Virus record (IMG/VR): IMGVR_UViG_3300046683_000633 | Location: 1 to 42,019 of that record | Length of the DNA: 42,019 nucleotides | Reading direction: 5' to 3' (one strand) | From: a virus | Shown here: piece after piece, positions 15,244-22,107 of the stretch | How positions within the stretch are numbered: the stretch's first letter is position 1 | How the letters are laid out: every line of letters begins with the position of its first letter | Notes under the pieces: model-generated | Told to the model about the DNA's origin: nothing | Databases searched by the model: none | What the model saw: only the letters and a program-made list of their open reading frames with translations | Program-made: the position numbers and the translations under genes

Positions 15244-15527
15244 ATTGGATTGTCGTCGTCTTCATCCTGCTCGCCGGCACCGTCATCGCCTTCGGCCAAA
15301 GCCAGCCACCACCGCCGACCCTGATCCAGCAGTTGCAGTCGTTCCTGAGCTACGAACTGGACGAAGAGGATGAATATCCGCAGCCGAACTACCACACCTA
15401 CCGGGCGCAAAGGCTTCAGGGACAGTTGGCTACGGCAAATGCTGCGGCAGCTAGTGGACATCCTCTGCCGCCGCAACTGAATGAGCATGGCGTTGTCACC
15501 CCGCTCTACCCGCCATCGGGGAAGTGA
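15240..15527 (+). CDS. Exported or membrane-anchored small protein, 95 aa
   Basis: Hydrophobic N-terminus (NWIVVVFILLAGTVIAFGQS, residues 2-21) acting as a signal anchor or signal peptide with a possible cleavage after AFG. A polar, Pro-rich periplasmic part follows (QPPPPTLIQQLQSF, ELDEEDEYPQPNY). Coupled by ATGA to the upstream gene. The position before the lysis genes suggests an envelope role, but no family is recognised. Confidence 0.6.
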   Translation: MNWIVVVFILLAGTVIAFGQSQPPPPTLIQQLQSFLSYELDEEDEYPQPNYHTYRAQRLQGQLATANAAAASGHPLPPQLNEHGVVTPLYPPSGK

Positions 15528-15534
15528 GATGATC

Positions 15535-16029
15535 TCAGCAGCTACGCGCCCGTTTGTGTTCGGTTTGCTGCCGGCGCGTACCCCAGCGGCAATTTTCCGG
15601 CGCGTAGTCGCCGTCATTGTCGGGGCATCTATCGATCGTCAAGTCGTCAGCGTATCCATTAGCCACTGCCCAGTCGCGAAAACGTGTGTAATCCTGCCAC
15701 CACGCATCACAGATACGGATGCCACGTCCGCCGTAGTTTTTCCAATCCGGGTTGTTCGGATTGCTGCAACGTTGGCGCATGTTTTTCCATATGCGGTAGA
15801 GGCGTGTGTGGTTATTGCGCGGCGCTTCGCCGTGCTTTGTATTAGGTCTCCACTGGCAGCCACAGCTTTTGCTGAGACCCTTGGTCAGTGCGCTACGATC
15901 GACCTGTCGTTCGGTTCCGCAGTCGCAGCGACACAGCCATTTCCAGCGCGAAGTACCAATGCGCTCGCCTTTAGCGAGAGCTGTCCAACTACCGAAACGG
16001 CGATTTGTGATATCGATTATTTTGGGCAT
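15535..16029 (-). CDS. HNH endonuclease, zinc/AP2-like type (copy 3, antisense)
   Basis: 164 residues. DITNRRFGSWTALAKG opens the protein, CRCDCG and SCGC form the cysteine knuckle, and KNYGGRGIRICDAW is the classic central motif. LTIDRCPDNDGDYAPENCRW is the nuclease core. It is intact and antisense to late transcription, inserted between the membrane protein and the endolysin. ATG 16029 uses AGGAGGTCCG, identical to the leader of the 12605 HNH gene. A hairpin at 16062-16087 lies upstream. Confidence 0.88.
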   Translation of the reverse strand: MPKIIDITNRRFGSWTALAKGERIGTSRWKWLCRCDCGTERQVDRSALTKGLSKSCGCQWRPNTKHGEAPRNNHTRLYRIWKNMRQRCSNPNNPDWKNYGGRGIRICDAWWQDYTRFRDWAVANGYADDLTIDRCPDNDGDYAPENCRWGTRRQQTEHKRARSC

Positions 16030-16061
16030 CGGACCTCCTACACGGGTTCCTTGTCAAGTAG

Positions 16062-16087
16062 CGGGTCGGTGCGTCAACACCGGCCCG
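16062..16087. other. Hairpin between HNH copy 3 and endolysin starts
   Basis: CGGGTCGGTG (16062-16071) pairs with CACCGGCCCG (16078-16087), one G-T pair, 6-nt loop, without a T tract. Its placement is the same as the hairpins at 12637 and 22040. Confidence 0.5.
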
Positions 16088-16111
16088 TTGCGTAATCTAG
16101 CAGAGGTTGCC

Positions 16112-16712
16112 ATGCGATTCGATAGAGAGGTTTACTTTGATGCGGTACGTGGTGCGCTTTTTTCCGGCGCGCTAAGCCAAATCCAAGTGGATGGTCAGCA
16201 GGTCATTCTCGGGCTTTGGGAGGGGCAATATCTCGGTACGCCGATGACCGATTTGCGGTGGTTGGCCTACATGCTCGCGACCGTTTACCACGAGACTGCT
16301 CAAAAATTCTGGCCGATCCGCGAATATGGTCTTGGTCAGGGGCACGAGTACGGAAAGGAGGACCCGCAGACAGGACAAGCCTACTACGGGCGCGGCTTTC
16401 GTGCAGCTGACTTGGAAAGACAATTACGATCGTGCGAGCGCGATGCTTGGGCTTATCGATGAACGTGACCTTGTCATGTTTCCTGATCTGGCTCTTGATT
16501 CACTTATCGCGGCACGGGTGATGTCGCGCGGCATGGCCGAAGGGCTATTTACTGAGGCCAAGCTCGGCGATTTCTTCAACGAAGACGACGACGATCCCAT
16601 CGGCGCAAGAACCATCATCAACGGCCACGACAAGGACGAGCTGATCGCGTCCTACCACGACGTCTTCCTCGAAGCGCTGAACCAAGCGCAGGGCCGTGAG
16701 CGAGCAGCCTGA
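16112..16712 (+). CDS. Endolysin, GH19 chitinase-like, with a one-base frameshift
   Basis: Peptidoglycan-degrading lysis enzyme of about 199 residues when repaired. WLAYMLATVYHETAQKFWPI carries the catalytic Glu, and HEYGKED leads to YYGRGF. The frame then breaks, and VQLTWKDNYDRASAML continues in the next frame, together forming the family motif YYGRGFVQLTW-x-x-NY. One extra C in GGCTTTCGTG (16400) explains the break. The 0 frame would stop at 16462. Either a sequencing or assembly error, a mutation, or +1 frameshifting at TTT-C. The 3' end overlaps the next gene by 17 nt. Confidence 0.8.
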
Positions 16713-17166
16713 ACCCGGCAAGCTCGAACGCGCGGCAAAAATTGTCTCGTCGCTGACCCTGTCCAACGTGCTGGTCATTGCGCTTTTGGCGGTGATCGCG
16801 GTGCCGGTCTATGTCGTCTACCGCGCGCTTGGCGACGAGAAGCTGCTCGACCGCCTCCTGTCCACCTACGAGGAGCATGATTCGAAGAGCGGCTGCGCGC
16901 TGCGCCACGTCAAGGCGCGCGGCGGCCCCGATCTGTGGGGCATCTCCGCCGGCTTCTCGTTTACCGGCGCTGACCGCTGGTATGTTAATGTCCTGCTCGA
17001 CCACGACCCGAACGAGGAGGAGGTCGAGAGCTATTGTCAATCGCTCAAGCTTATCGCCGATTCCATGCTGGCTCGCGGTCATGATGCTGCTGGCGTCGAC
17101 CAGCCGGGCGGAAACGCCGAAATTCTCGGCGGACCAGTGCCGGGTGCTGAAACAGACCGGCGTTGA
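16696..17166 (+). CDS. Membrane protein in the lysis region, GTG start, 156 aa
   Basis: A short polar N-terminus (SEQPEPGKLERAAK) and one transmembrane segment (LVIALLAVIAVPVYVVYRAL, about residues 26-46) lead to a soluble domain with GGPDLWGISAGFSFTG and NVLLDHDPNEEEVESY. That domain is presumably periplasmic or cytoplasmic depending on topology. GTG 16696 overlaps the endolysin end. Its place just after endolysin suggests a lysis or envelope role. It lacks the coiled coil of an Rz-type spanin, so no name is given. Confidence 0.65.
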   Translation: MSEQPEPGKLERAAKIVSSLTLSNVLVIALLAVIAVPVYVVYRALGDEKLLDRLLSTYEEHDSKSGCALRHVKARGGPDLWGISAGFSFTGADRWYVNVLLDHDPNEEEVESYCQSLKLIADSMLARGHDAAGVDQPGGNAEILGGPVPGAETDRR

Positions 17167-17209
17167 CACGACGGGCATCTGCCCGCCAGCGAAGAAAGAG
17201 AAGAAATGA
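17081..17209 (+). CDS. Nested small secreted-type peptide with paired cysteines, 42 aa
   Basis: Starts inside the 3' end of the 16696 gene in the +1 frame: MMLLASTSRAETPKFSADQ, then CRVLKQTGVDTTGIC and a Lys-rich tail. Its stop overlaps the following ATG (ATGA, 17206). The C-x13-C unit is similar to CQVLRQRGVNTSNLC in the lipoprotein at 17379, so the two look related. The hydrophobic N-terminus is short and no clear ribosome site was found. Moderate confidence rests on the coupling and the paralogue. Confidence 0.5.
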   Translation: MMLLASTSRAETPKFSADQCRVLKQTGVDTTGICPPAKKEKK

Positions 17210-17382
17210 AGCACAAATTCTGCACCCCCGATCCCGACCCACGCCAATGGCGCTCGCAACGCGAACTGTCCCAGGCCGAACTGGAGGCAATGGCCCACGA
17301 CGGCTCCTGGAAGCAGGAGCACTTCCTGCTCCGGATTCTCGCCGAGAACCTGCTGAAGGAGGAAGACGCTGGAAAGCAATGA
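17206..17382 (+). CDS. Small soluble protein, 58 aa
   Basis: MKHKFCTPDPDPRQWRSQRE, then a helical, acidic second half (LSQAELEAMAHDGSWKQEH, LLRILAENLLKEEDAGKQ). ATGA overlaps at both ends (17206 and 17379) place it firmly in a translationally coupled chain. No family recognised; the C-terminal helix could mediate protein contacts. Confidence 0.6.
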   Translation: MKHKFCTPDPDPRQWRSQRELSQAELEAMAHDGSWKQEHFLLRILAENLLKEEDAGKQ

Positions 17383-17822
17383 GATGGCTGGCGCTCCTGC
17401 TCATGCTCACTGCTTGCAAGACCAGCAGCGCCACCGTCGAGTTCGGCGAATACGAGTGTCAGGTGTTGCGCCAGCGCGGCGTCAACACCTCCAATCTGTG
17501 CCGGCGTCCACCGTCGGCGTCGAAGGCATCGAACGGAGGCGCCAGTGAAGGAGCGAGTGCTGGTGGCGATGGTGGGGCTGGTGGTGGTGGTGCTCCTAAC
17601 CCTCCTGTGGGTGGAGGCAACCCTCCACTAGGCGGCGGCACCACGCCACCGACGCCGGAACCGCCGATCACCGAGCCACCGCCCACTGGAGGTGGTGGCG
17701 AGCCACCGCCGACCGGCGGCAAGCCGCCCGGCGGCATCGACAGTGTCAAGCCGCCGGGAACACCCGGCGACAGCGGCGGCAAACCCGGCGATAATGGAGA
17801 CAGGCCCCATGCCCGGACCTGA
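17379..17822 (+). CDS. Lipoprotein with Gly/Pro-rich tail, 147 aa
   Basis: A signal sequence MRWLALLLMLTAC with lipobox LTAC (lipidated Cys13) predicts outer- or inner-membrane anchoring. A short cysteine module ECQVLRQRGVNTSNLC (residues about 27-42) is related to the peptide at 17081. A long Gly/Pro/Thr low-complexity tail (GGGGEPPPTGGKPPGG) could span the periplasm. The position after the endolysin suits an o-spanin-like role, but similarity to Rz1 is not demonstrated. ATG 17379 overlaps the upstream stop. A second frame inside it (17545-17631) encodes a membrane peptide. Confidence 0.65.
   Translation: MRWLALLLMLTACKTSSATVEFGEYECQVLRQRGVNTSNLCRRPPSASKASNGGASEGASAGGDGGAGGGGAPNPPVGGGNPPLGGGTTPPTPEPPITEPPPTGGGGEPPPTGGKPPGGIDSVKPPGTPGDSGGKPGDNGDRPHART
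17545..17631 (+). CDS. Nested transmembrane peptide, GTG start, 28 aa
   Basis: Within the lipoprotein gene in the +1 frame: MKERVLVAMVGLVVVVLLTL followed by LWVEATLH. It is a basic cap plus about 18 hydrophobic residues. GGAGG lies five bases before GTG 17545, an ideal ribosome site. Val/Leu richness could also arise by chance from the GGT-rich lipoprotein tail read out of frame, so confidence is low. Confidence 0.35.
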   Translation: MKERVLVAMVGLVVVVLLTLLWVEATLH

Positions 17823-17904
17823 CAACGGCTTCTGGAGGGGCGTTTTTTATGCTACGGCTTTTTCCACGGCGATTTGGTTCGTCCTCTGGCTGATTTTCCG
17901 TTGA
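17809..17904 (+). CDS. Small transmembrane peptide, 31 aa
   Basis: MPGPDNGFWRGVFYATAFST continuing AIWFVLWLIFR: one membrane helix with a short N-terminal tail and a terminal Arg. GGAGA precedes ATG 17809, which overlaps the end of the lipoprotein gene by 14 nt. It could be a holin-like or lysis-regulating peptide; this is inference from size and place. Confidence 0.55.
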   Translation: MPGPDNGFWRGVFYATAFSTAIWFVLWLIFR

Positions 17905-17916
17905 AAGGAACGCAAA

Positions 17917-18177
17917 ATGGCTCTTTCCTCCAAGGAAACCAAGGAAACTCGGGACACCAGGGAAACCAAGGAGGTCGTCGAGCCACAAGCCATCGTTCCC
18001 GGCACCTGGCCGAGCCCCATCGACGGTTTTCGCGCCGCCGTCGGCGGTGTCGCGGTGACCGTGGTCAACCCCGGTGCTGGCGACGCGCTGCTGCCCTATC
18101 CGACCGGCACCCCCTGCCCGGTTGGCTCGCGCTTCTGGCTGCAGCAGGGCTACTACAAGTCGGCGACCCCAACCTGA
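17917..18177 (+). CDS. Small virion-region protein with PYPTGTP motif, 86 aa
   Basis: A charged, Lys/Glu/Thr-rich N-terminus (SSKETKETRDTRETKEVVE) precedes a compact domain with GFRAAVGGVAVTVVN and LLPYPTGTPCPVGSRFWLQ. The PYPTGTP element recurs in the gene at 18801, whose DNA matches over 20 bases. AAGGAACG precedes ATG 17917. Probably a structural or decoration component, inferred from position before scaffold and capsid. Confidence 0.6.
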   Translation: MALSSKETKETRDTRETKEVVEPQAIVPGTWPSPIDGFRAAVGGVAVTVVNPGAGDALLPYPTGTPCPVGSRFWLQQGYYKSATPT

Positions 18178-18190
18178 AGGACAATTCGCC

Positions 18191-18790
18191 ATGGCCTTGC
18201 AGGCATTTTCCGTCAAGCGCATCCAGGAAGCCGCTGACGCCAACGCCAACATCGTCGAAATCACCCCGAAAAGCTGGCGCCGCTTCCCGACCTCTGGCCC
18301 GCCTGTAGGGGGCTCACTGCCGATTTACGTTCCGACAGTGACCTATGTCGGTGGCGTCCAGGGTGACGACGTCGCTGTCGCCACCGCCAATTCCACCACG
18401 CCCTACGCGCCGACGACGCAGGCCGCCAAGGCGACGGCGCTCGGCACCACCATCGTCGTCGACACGGGCCGCCGTCGCGGTCCGCTGGCGCCGTCCGACC
18501 CTTATCCGGTCACCGGCTACACGCCGCTCGCCGCGCCGGTGATCACCTCGCTGGCCCCCAACACCGCTGTTGCAGGCACCGATCCCAACCTGATTGTCAC
18601 CATCACCGGGACCGGTTTTTCGGCATGGTCCGCCGTCACCTCCGGTGGCTTCACGATCCCGTTCCGGTACATCTCTCCGACCAAGCTGGAGATCGTGCAG
18701 AAACCGAAGGCGTCGATAGCCGGCATCGTGCAGGTGGTCGTCTCCGACCACGGCGTCGCCTCCGCCCCCTCCAACTTCACCTTCACCTGA
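18191..18790 (+). CDS. Ig-like (IPT/TIG) domain virion protein, 199 aa
   Basis: The N-terminal half (ALQAFSVKRIQEAADANANI) is helical. A link with PSDPYPVTGYTPL leads to a C-terminal Ig-like fold (about 117-199: PVITSLAPNTAVAGTDPNL, VTITGTGFSAWSAV, VQVVVSDHGVASAPSNF) typical of IPT/TIG domains that decorate phage heads or tails. ATG 18191 follows AAGGAC. Location just before scaffold and capsid suggests a capsid decoration protein; surface display is inference. Confidence 0.7.
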   Translation: MALQAFSVKRIQEAADANANIVEITPKSWRRFPTSGPPVGGSLPIYVPTVTYVGGVQGDDVAVATANSTTPYAPTTQAAKATALGTTIVVDTGRRRGPLAPSDPYPVTGYTPLAAPVITSLAPNTAVAGTDPNLIVTITGTGFSAWSAVTSGGFTIPFRYISPTKLEIVQKPKASIAGIVQVVVSDHGVASAPSNFTFT

Positions 18791-18800
18791 GGAGCGCGAC

Positions 18801-19001
18801 ATGGCGACCCCGGACCCGCTGGCGGCAACCATCATCACCCTCAATCCGTGGGACCCCTATCCGACCGGCACCCCGGGGGTGACCAACCTCGCCAATTGCC
18901 ACGACGCCCAGGAACTGCAGACCGCCGCCAACTGGCAGGCGCAGTGCATCGCCAATCTTGCCGCCGGCGGTTCGGTGGCTGGAGGAGCCAAGTTCCCTTG
19001 A
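18801..19001 (+). CDS. Small virion-region protein with PYPTGTP motif, 66 aa
   Basis: MATPDPLAATIITLNPWDPY then PTGTPGVTNLANCHDAQEL and a helix (QTAANWQAQCIANLA). The PYPTGTP core is shared with the 17917 product and loosely with PYPVTGYTP in 18191, suggesting a common interaction surface. GAGGAG precedes ATG 18801. Function unknown. Confidence 0.6.
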   Translation: MATPDPLAATIITLNPWDPYPTGTPGVTNLANCHDAQELQTAANWQAQCIANLAAGGSVAGGAKFP

Positions 19002-19276
19002 CGGTCTTTGTCTACCGCGACGGCAAGGTGGTGCCGAAGCCGTCGGAAACGAAACGCCGGGATGGTGCCTACGTCTCGCGCTTCGAAAGTTACGAAAGCC
19101 CCATCGATGGGGCTTCGATCTCGTCGCACAGGCAGCGTGAACTGGATTTGACCAGGAATAACGCCTATGACGTGCGGGATGTAGGGCCAAATCACGAGTT
19201 CACTCGTGCTAAGGAGGCCCGGAAAGCTGAGAATGCCCGATCCGACGGACCAAGACAGCTTGATTTCTGGCGCTGA
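18998..19276 (+). CDS. Hypothetical protein, TTG start, 92 aa
   Basis: MTVFVYRDGKVVPKPSETK opens a protein of a type commonly found near phage capsid genes, followed by SRFESYESPIDGASISSHRQ and ARKAENARSDGPRQ. TTG 18998 overlaps the preceding stop (TTGA) and has GGAGGAG upstream. The open frame to 18848 would lack a ribosome site. It overlaps the scaffold start by about 40 nt. Confidence 0.65.
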   Translation: MTVFVYRDGKVVPKPSETKRRDGAYVSRFESYESPIDGASISSHRQRELDLTRNNAYDVRDVGPNHEFTRAKEARKAENARSDGPRQLDFWR

Positions 19277-20381
19277 CGACAGCGCCGAGGGGTCTTCGCC
19301 GCCTTCCCTGCGCGAAATCGCCGAGAAAGCTTACGACGAAGGCTCCCGCCCGGAGCGCGAGGCGCCCACCGATGACGGTGGTCGAGCCCGCGACGACCGA
19401 GGACGTTTCGCCCCGAAAGAGTCGAAAACAGGTGAAGCAGAGCGTGAAGCTCCCAGCCCTGAACCCAAAGCCGAGACCCCAGTACCGACCGATCCAGCTT
19501 TAAGCAATCGAGCCCCGGACCACTGGAGCGCGCAGGACAAAGCCGTCTTCGACAAGTCGCCGCCGGAAGTGAAGGAAATGCTTCAGCGGCGCTATTCCGA
19601 GATGGAAGCCGACTACACGCGCAAGTCTCAGGCCAACGCCAGTGCAGTCCAAGCCGTCAACGCGCTTGCGCCGATCTTCAACGACCCCGACATCCAAAGG
19701 TCGCTCTCTGAACTGAATGTGCATCCCGTTGGTGCCATCCAGCAGTGGGCGTCCTTCCACAAAAGGGCGGTCAGCCCGAATGTGCAGGACCGGGCCGCCT
19801 TGATGATCGACCTCGCCGAGCAGATGGGCTTCGACCCAGCCAGGCTGTTTGCCGTCAATCGCCCGCCGGAACCGCAACTCCCCCCGGGAGTGGCCGATGA
19901 TCCGGCGATCCGTCACTTTGCCAACCTTTACGGCAAGACGGCCAGCGAAATGCAGTCGCTGCGTAACCAGCTCCAGAACATCCAGGCCACCGAGCAGAAG
20001 AAATACGAGCAGGAAACCCTGAAAGTCGCCCGCTGGAACATCGATCAGTGGGCCGACGAGAAAGGCCCTGACGGCACACCGTTGCGGGCTGATTTCAACG
20101 ATCAGTTGCCGTATCTGCTCAAGTTGTTTCAGGCCGATCCCAACTACGATCTGGCTGAAGCATACGACATCGCGCGCAGCATGAACCCCAGGACACGGGG
20201 TGCGGCGCTCGCTGCCGAGCGGGCAAGGATGCAGTCGCAGCAATCGGTCGCCAAGGCCCAGGCTGCGAACCGTGGCAATCTCCGGGGGGTGACCTCCCCG
20301 GTGTCGAAGCCCACGGCGAGGACGGGGAACGGAGGTCTGCGCGACGTATTGGACGCATCAGCCGATGAGGTTGGCTTCTAG
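19233..20381 (+). CDS. Scaffolding protein
   Basis: 382 residues, acidic and highly charged. The disordered N-terminus (EREAPTDDGGRARDDRGRF, a Ser/Glu/Pro run) is followed by APDHWSAQDKAVFDKSPPEV and a helical coiled-coil core (ASEMQSLRNQLQNIQATEQ). The basic C-terminus resembles capsid-binding tails. This architecture and the position directly before the major capsid gene mark an assembly scaffold. ATG 19233 is chosen although AAGGAGG sits 15 nt upstream; GTG 19206 is the alternative. Confidence 0.82.
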   Translation: MPDPTDQDSLISGADDSAEGSSPPSLREIAEKAYDEGSRPEREAPTDDGGRARDDRGRFAPKESKTGEAEREAPSPEPKAETPVPTDPALSNRAPDHWSAQDKAVFDKSPPEVKEMLQRRYSEMEADYTRKSQANASAVQAVNALAPIFNDPDIQRSLSELNVHPVGAIQQWASFHKRAVSPNVQDRAALMIDLAEQMGFDPARLFAVNRPPEPQLPPGVADDPAIRHFANLYGKTASEMQSLRNQLQNIQATEQKKYEQETLKVARWNIDQWADEKGPDGTPLRADFNDQLPYLLKLFQADPNYDLAEAYDIARSMNPRTRGAALAAERARMQSQQSVAKAQAANRGNLRGVTSPVSKPTARTGNGGLRDVLDASADEVGF

Positions 20382-20396
20382 AAATAGGAGCCTCCA

Positions 20397-21350
20397 GTGG
20401 CCGAACCGACCGTCAACCAGCTAGTCGCTACTACGCTGGCTAACTACCATAAACAATTCGCAGATAACGTATCGAATAGTAACGCTGTAACGGCTCTGCT
20501 GCGCCAGGGTAATAGAATGCGCAGCGTCGACGGCGGGCGTTCCATCGCCTGCCCGCTGACCTATGCCGAGGAGACGTTCGCCTGGTACATGGGCAGCGAG
20601 CTTCTCTCCAGGGCCGTGAAGGAAACCATTTCGGAAGCCGACTACGAGCCGGCCAACGCGGTGGCCTCGATCACCCTCAGCGGCCCCGACCTGGCCAAGA
20701 ACAAGGGCCGCGAGCAGGTGCTAAACCTGCTCGAAGGCAAGATGACCAACGCCGAAAACACCATGAAGAACAACATCACCAAGGCGATCTACGGTGATGG
20801 CACCGTCGCCAAGAGCTTTGCTGGCCTGAAGGCGTTCGTCACCGACGCCGGCACCGGCATCGTCGGCGGCATCGACTCGACGACGTGGGTGTTCTGGAAG
20901 AACCAGTTCACCTCCATCGCCAGGGCGACGGGACTGCAATACCCGGCCCTCAAGGCCGGCCTCAACAGCCTGTGGATCAAGCTGATCCGCGGCACCGAGC
21001 ATCCCGACCTGGTGCTGGCCGACGCCGAAATCTACTCGACCTACGAGGGCGGCCTGCAGGAAAACCAGCGCTACGCCGACGCCGCCTTGGGTTCTCTCGG
21101 CTTCGAGACCCTCAAGTACAAGTCGGCGGCGATGGTCTTCGACGGCGCCGCTACCGGCCTCGCCGGCGGTTATATGTTGAACACGAAATATATGAAATTC
21201 GAAATCTACGAGGGACGGAACTTCGAGGCGCTCGATCTTCCGGATCAGTCAGTCGACATGGATGCTATAACTAAACATATAGCTTTTATGGGCGCCCTGA
21301 CCCTCTCTAATCGCTCAATGCAAGGAAGAATATTGTTAACAGGTACTTGA
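20397..21350 (+). CDS. Major capsid protein
   Basis: 317 residues expected to adopt the HK97 fold and build the icosahedral head. The N-terminal arm (NQLVATTLANYHKQFADNV, NAVTALLRQGNRM) precedes the spine and P-domain (ADYEPANAVASITLSGPD, NAENTMKNNITKAIYGDG). GLNSLWIKLIRG and LVLADAEIYSTYEG follow in the A-domain. Several capsid-typical NT/DA motifs occur, and the C-terminus ends LLTGT. The start is GTG 20397 with AGGAG. A strong hairpin follows at 21361. Confidence 0.88.
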   Translation: MAEPTVNQLVATTLANYHKQFADNVSNSNAVTALLRQGNRMRSVDGGRSIACPLTYAEETFAWYMGSELLSRAVKETISEADYEPANAVASITLSGPDLAKNKGREQVLNLLEGKMTNAENTMKNNITKAIYGDGTVAKSFAGLKAFVTDAGTGIVGGIDSTTWVFWKNQFTSIARATGLQYPALKAGLNSLWIKLIRGTEHPDLVLADAEIYSTYEGGLQENQRYADAALGSLGFETLKYKSAAMVFDGAATGLAGGYMLNTKYMKFEIYEGRNFEALDLPDQSVDMDAITKHIAFMGALTLSNRSMQGRILLTGT

Positions 21351-21352
21351 GC

Positions 21353-21398
21353 GAAAAACAAGGCGCAGAAGTGTTAAAGCTTCTGCGCCTCGGTTCTT
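21353..21398. terminator. Bidirectional terminator between capsid gene and HNH copy 4
   Basis: Perfect 11-bp stem AGGCGCAGAAG (21361-21371) and CTTCTGCGCCT (21380-21390) with an 8-nt loop. On the minus strand it is followed by TTGTTTTT (21360-21353), so it ends the antisense HNH transcript best. On the plus strand it has CGGTTCTT. Confidence 0.8.
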
Positions 21399-22005
21399 AA
21401 CGCTTCTGGGGTTTTGTTCTCAAGGCCTTCGCCACGGACCAGCCACGATGCAGACGCATGAAAATAGTTCCCTTGGCCAAGCCGGTGTGATCCGCCCACT
21501 CATCGACCGTACGGGTTACACCGAATGCGGTCAGGTATCGGCTGGTCTGGGTCTTGGTTTCCTGCTGCTGCGGTGGCGTCGCCCAGCGGACGTTTTCTGG
21601 CGTGTAGTCGCCGTCATTGTCGATGCGGTCGAGCGTATGGCCTTTCGGCCTGTCGCCGACATCGGCATAGAAATTCGCGAAGTCCAGCCAGCGCTCGCAG
21701 ACCTTGATGCCTCTGCCGCCGTAGCGTCGATACCAGGCGTCCTTCGGGTTCGAGCAGCGGGATTTCATCCCGGCCCACGTCCGGTACATCGGATGCTTGT
21801 GCAGGCCGTGCGTGGTGCGGGCCTCGACCTTGTAACAGCCACACGACACGGTCTTGCCATTGCGCAGGTGCGCGCCATTCACGACGCGCTTCGTACCGCA
21901 TTCGCAGCGGCAGTTCCAATGCATGGCGCCTGCTTTGAACTGTGCGGGGCCGAGAACGGTCCAGCGGCCAAAAGTCTGGTTTGCGAGATCAATACGAACG
22001 ACCAC
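21397..22005 (-). CDS. HNH endonuclease, zinc/AP2-like type (copy 4, antisense)
   Basis: 202 residues: DLANQTFGRWTVLG, CRCECG and SCGC knuckle, [13 protein letters not shown] centre, TLDRIDNDGDYTPENVRW core, then a C-terminal helix-turn-helix-like tail (AFGVTRTVDEWADHTGLAKG) not present in the sister copies. The GTG start at 22005 follows AAGGAGGCTACC; the TTG 22020 that begins the open frame lies on the ribosome site itself. Inserted between capsid and neck genes, with a terminator at its 3' end and a hairpin (22040-22076) upstream. Confidence 0.88.
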   Translation of the reverse strand: MVVRIDLANQTFGRWTVLGPAQFKAGAMHWNCRCECGTKRVVNGAHLRNGKTVSCGCYKVEARTTHGLHKHPMYRTWAGMKSRCSNPKDAWYRRYGGRGIKVCERWLDFANFYADVGDRPKGHTLDRIDNDGDYTPENVRWATPPQQQETKTQTSRYLTAFGVTRTVDEWADHTGLAKGTIFMRLHRGWSVAKALRTKPQKR

Positions 22006-22039
22006 GGTAGCCTCCTTCAAAGGTTGTCTGGTCTAGTGG

Positions 22040-22076
22040 CGGGACGGCGTTCTTCCTCAAAACTGACGCCGTCCCG
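22040..22076. other. Hairpin between HNH copy 4 and the next plus gene
   Basis: Perfect 11-bp stem CGGGACGGCGT (22040-22050) and ACGCCGTCCCG (22066-22076) with a 15-nt loop, 31 nt ahead of ATG 22108. There is no T tract on either side. Confidence 0.6.
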
Positions 22077-22107
22077 TCCGCTAACACTAAATAGATAGGA
22101 TAGCAAT

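Noticed and set aside
16696-17209. Classical Rz/Rz1 spanin pair
   Set aside because: The first protein has a membrane helix but no long periplasmic coiled coil, and the nested peptide has no lipobox cysteine, so the resemblance is only positional.
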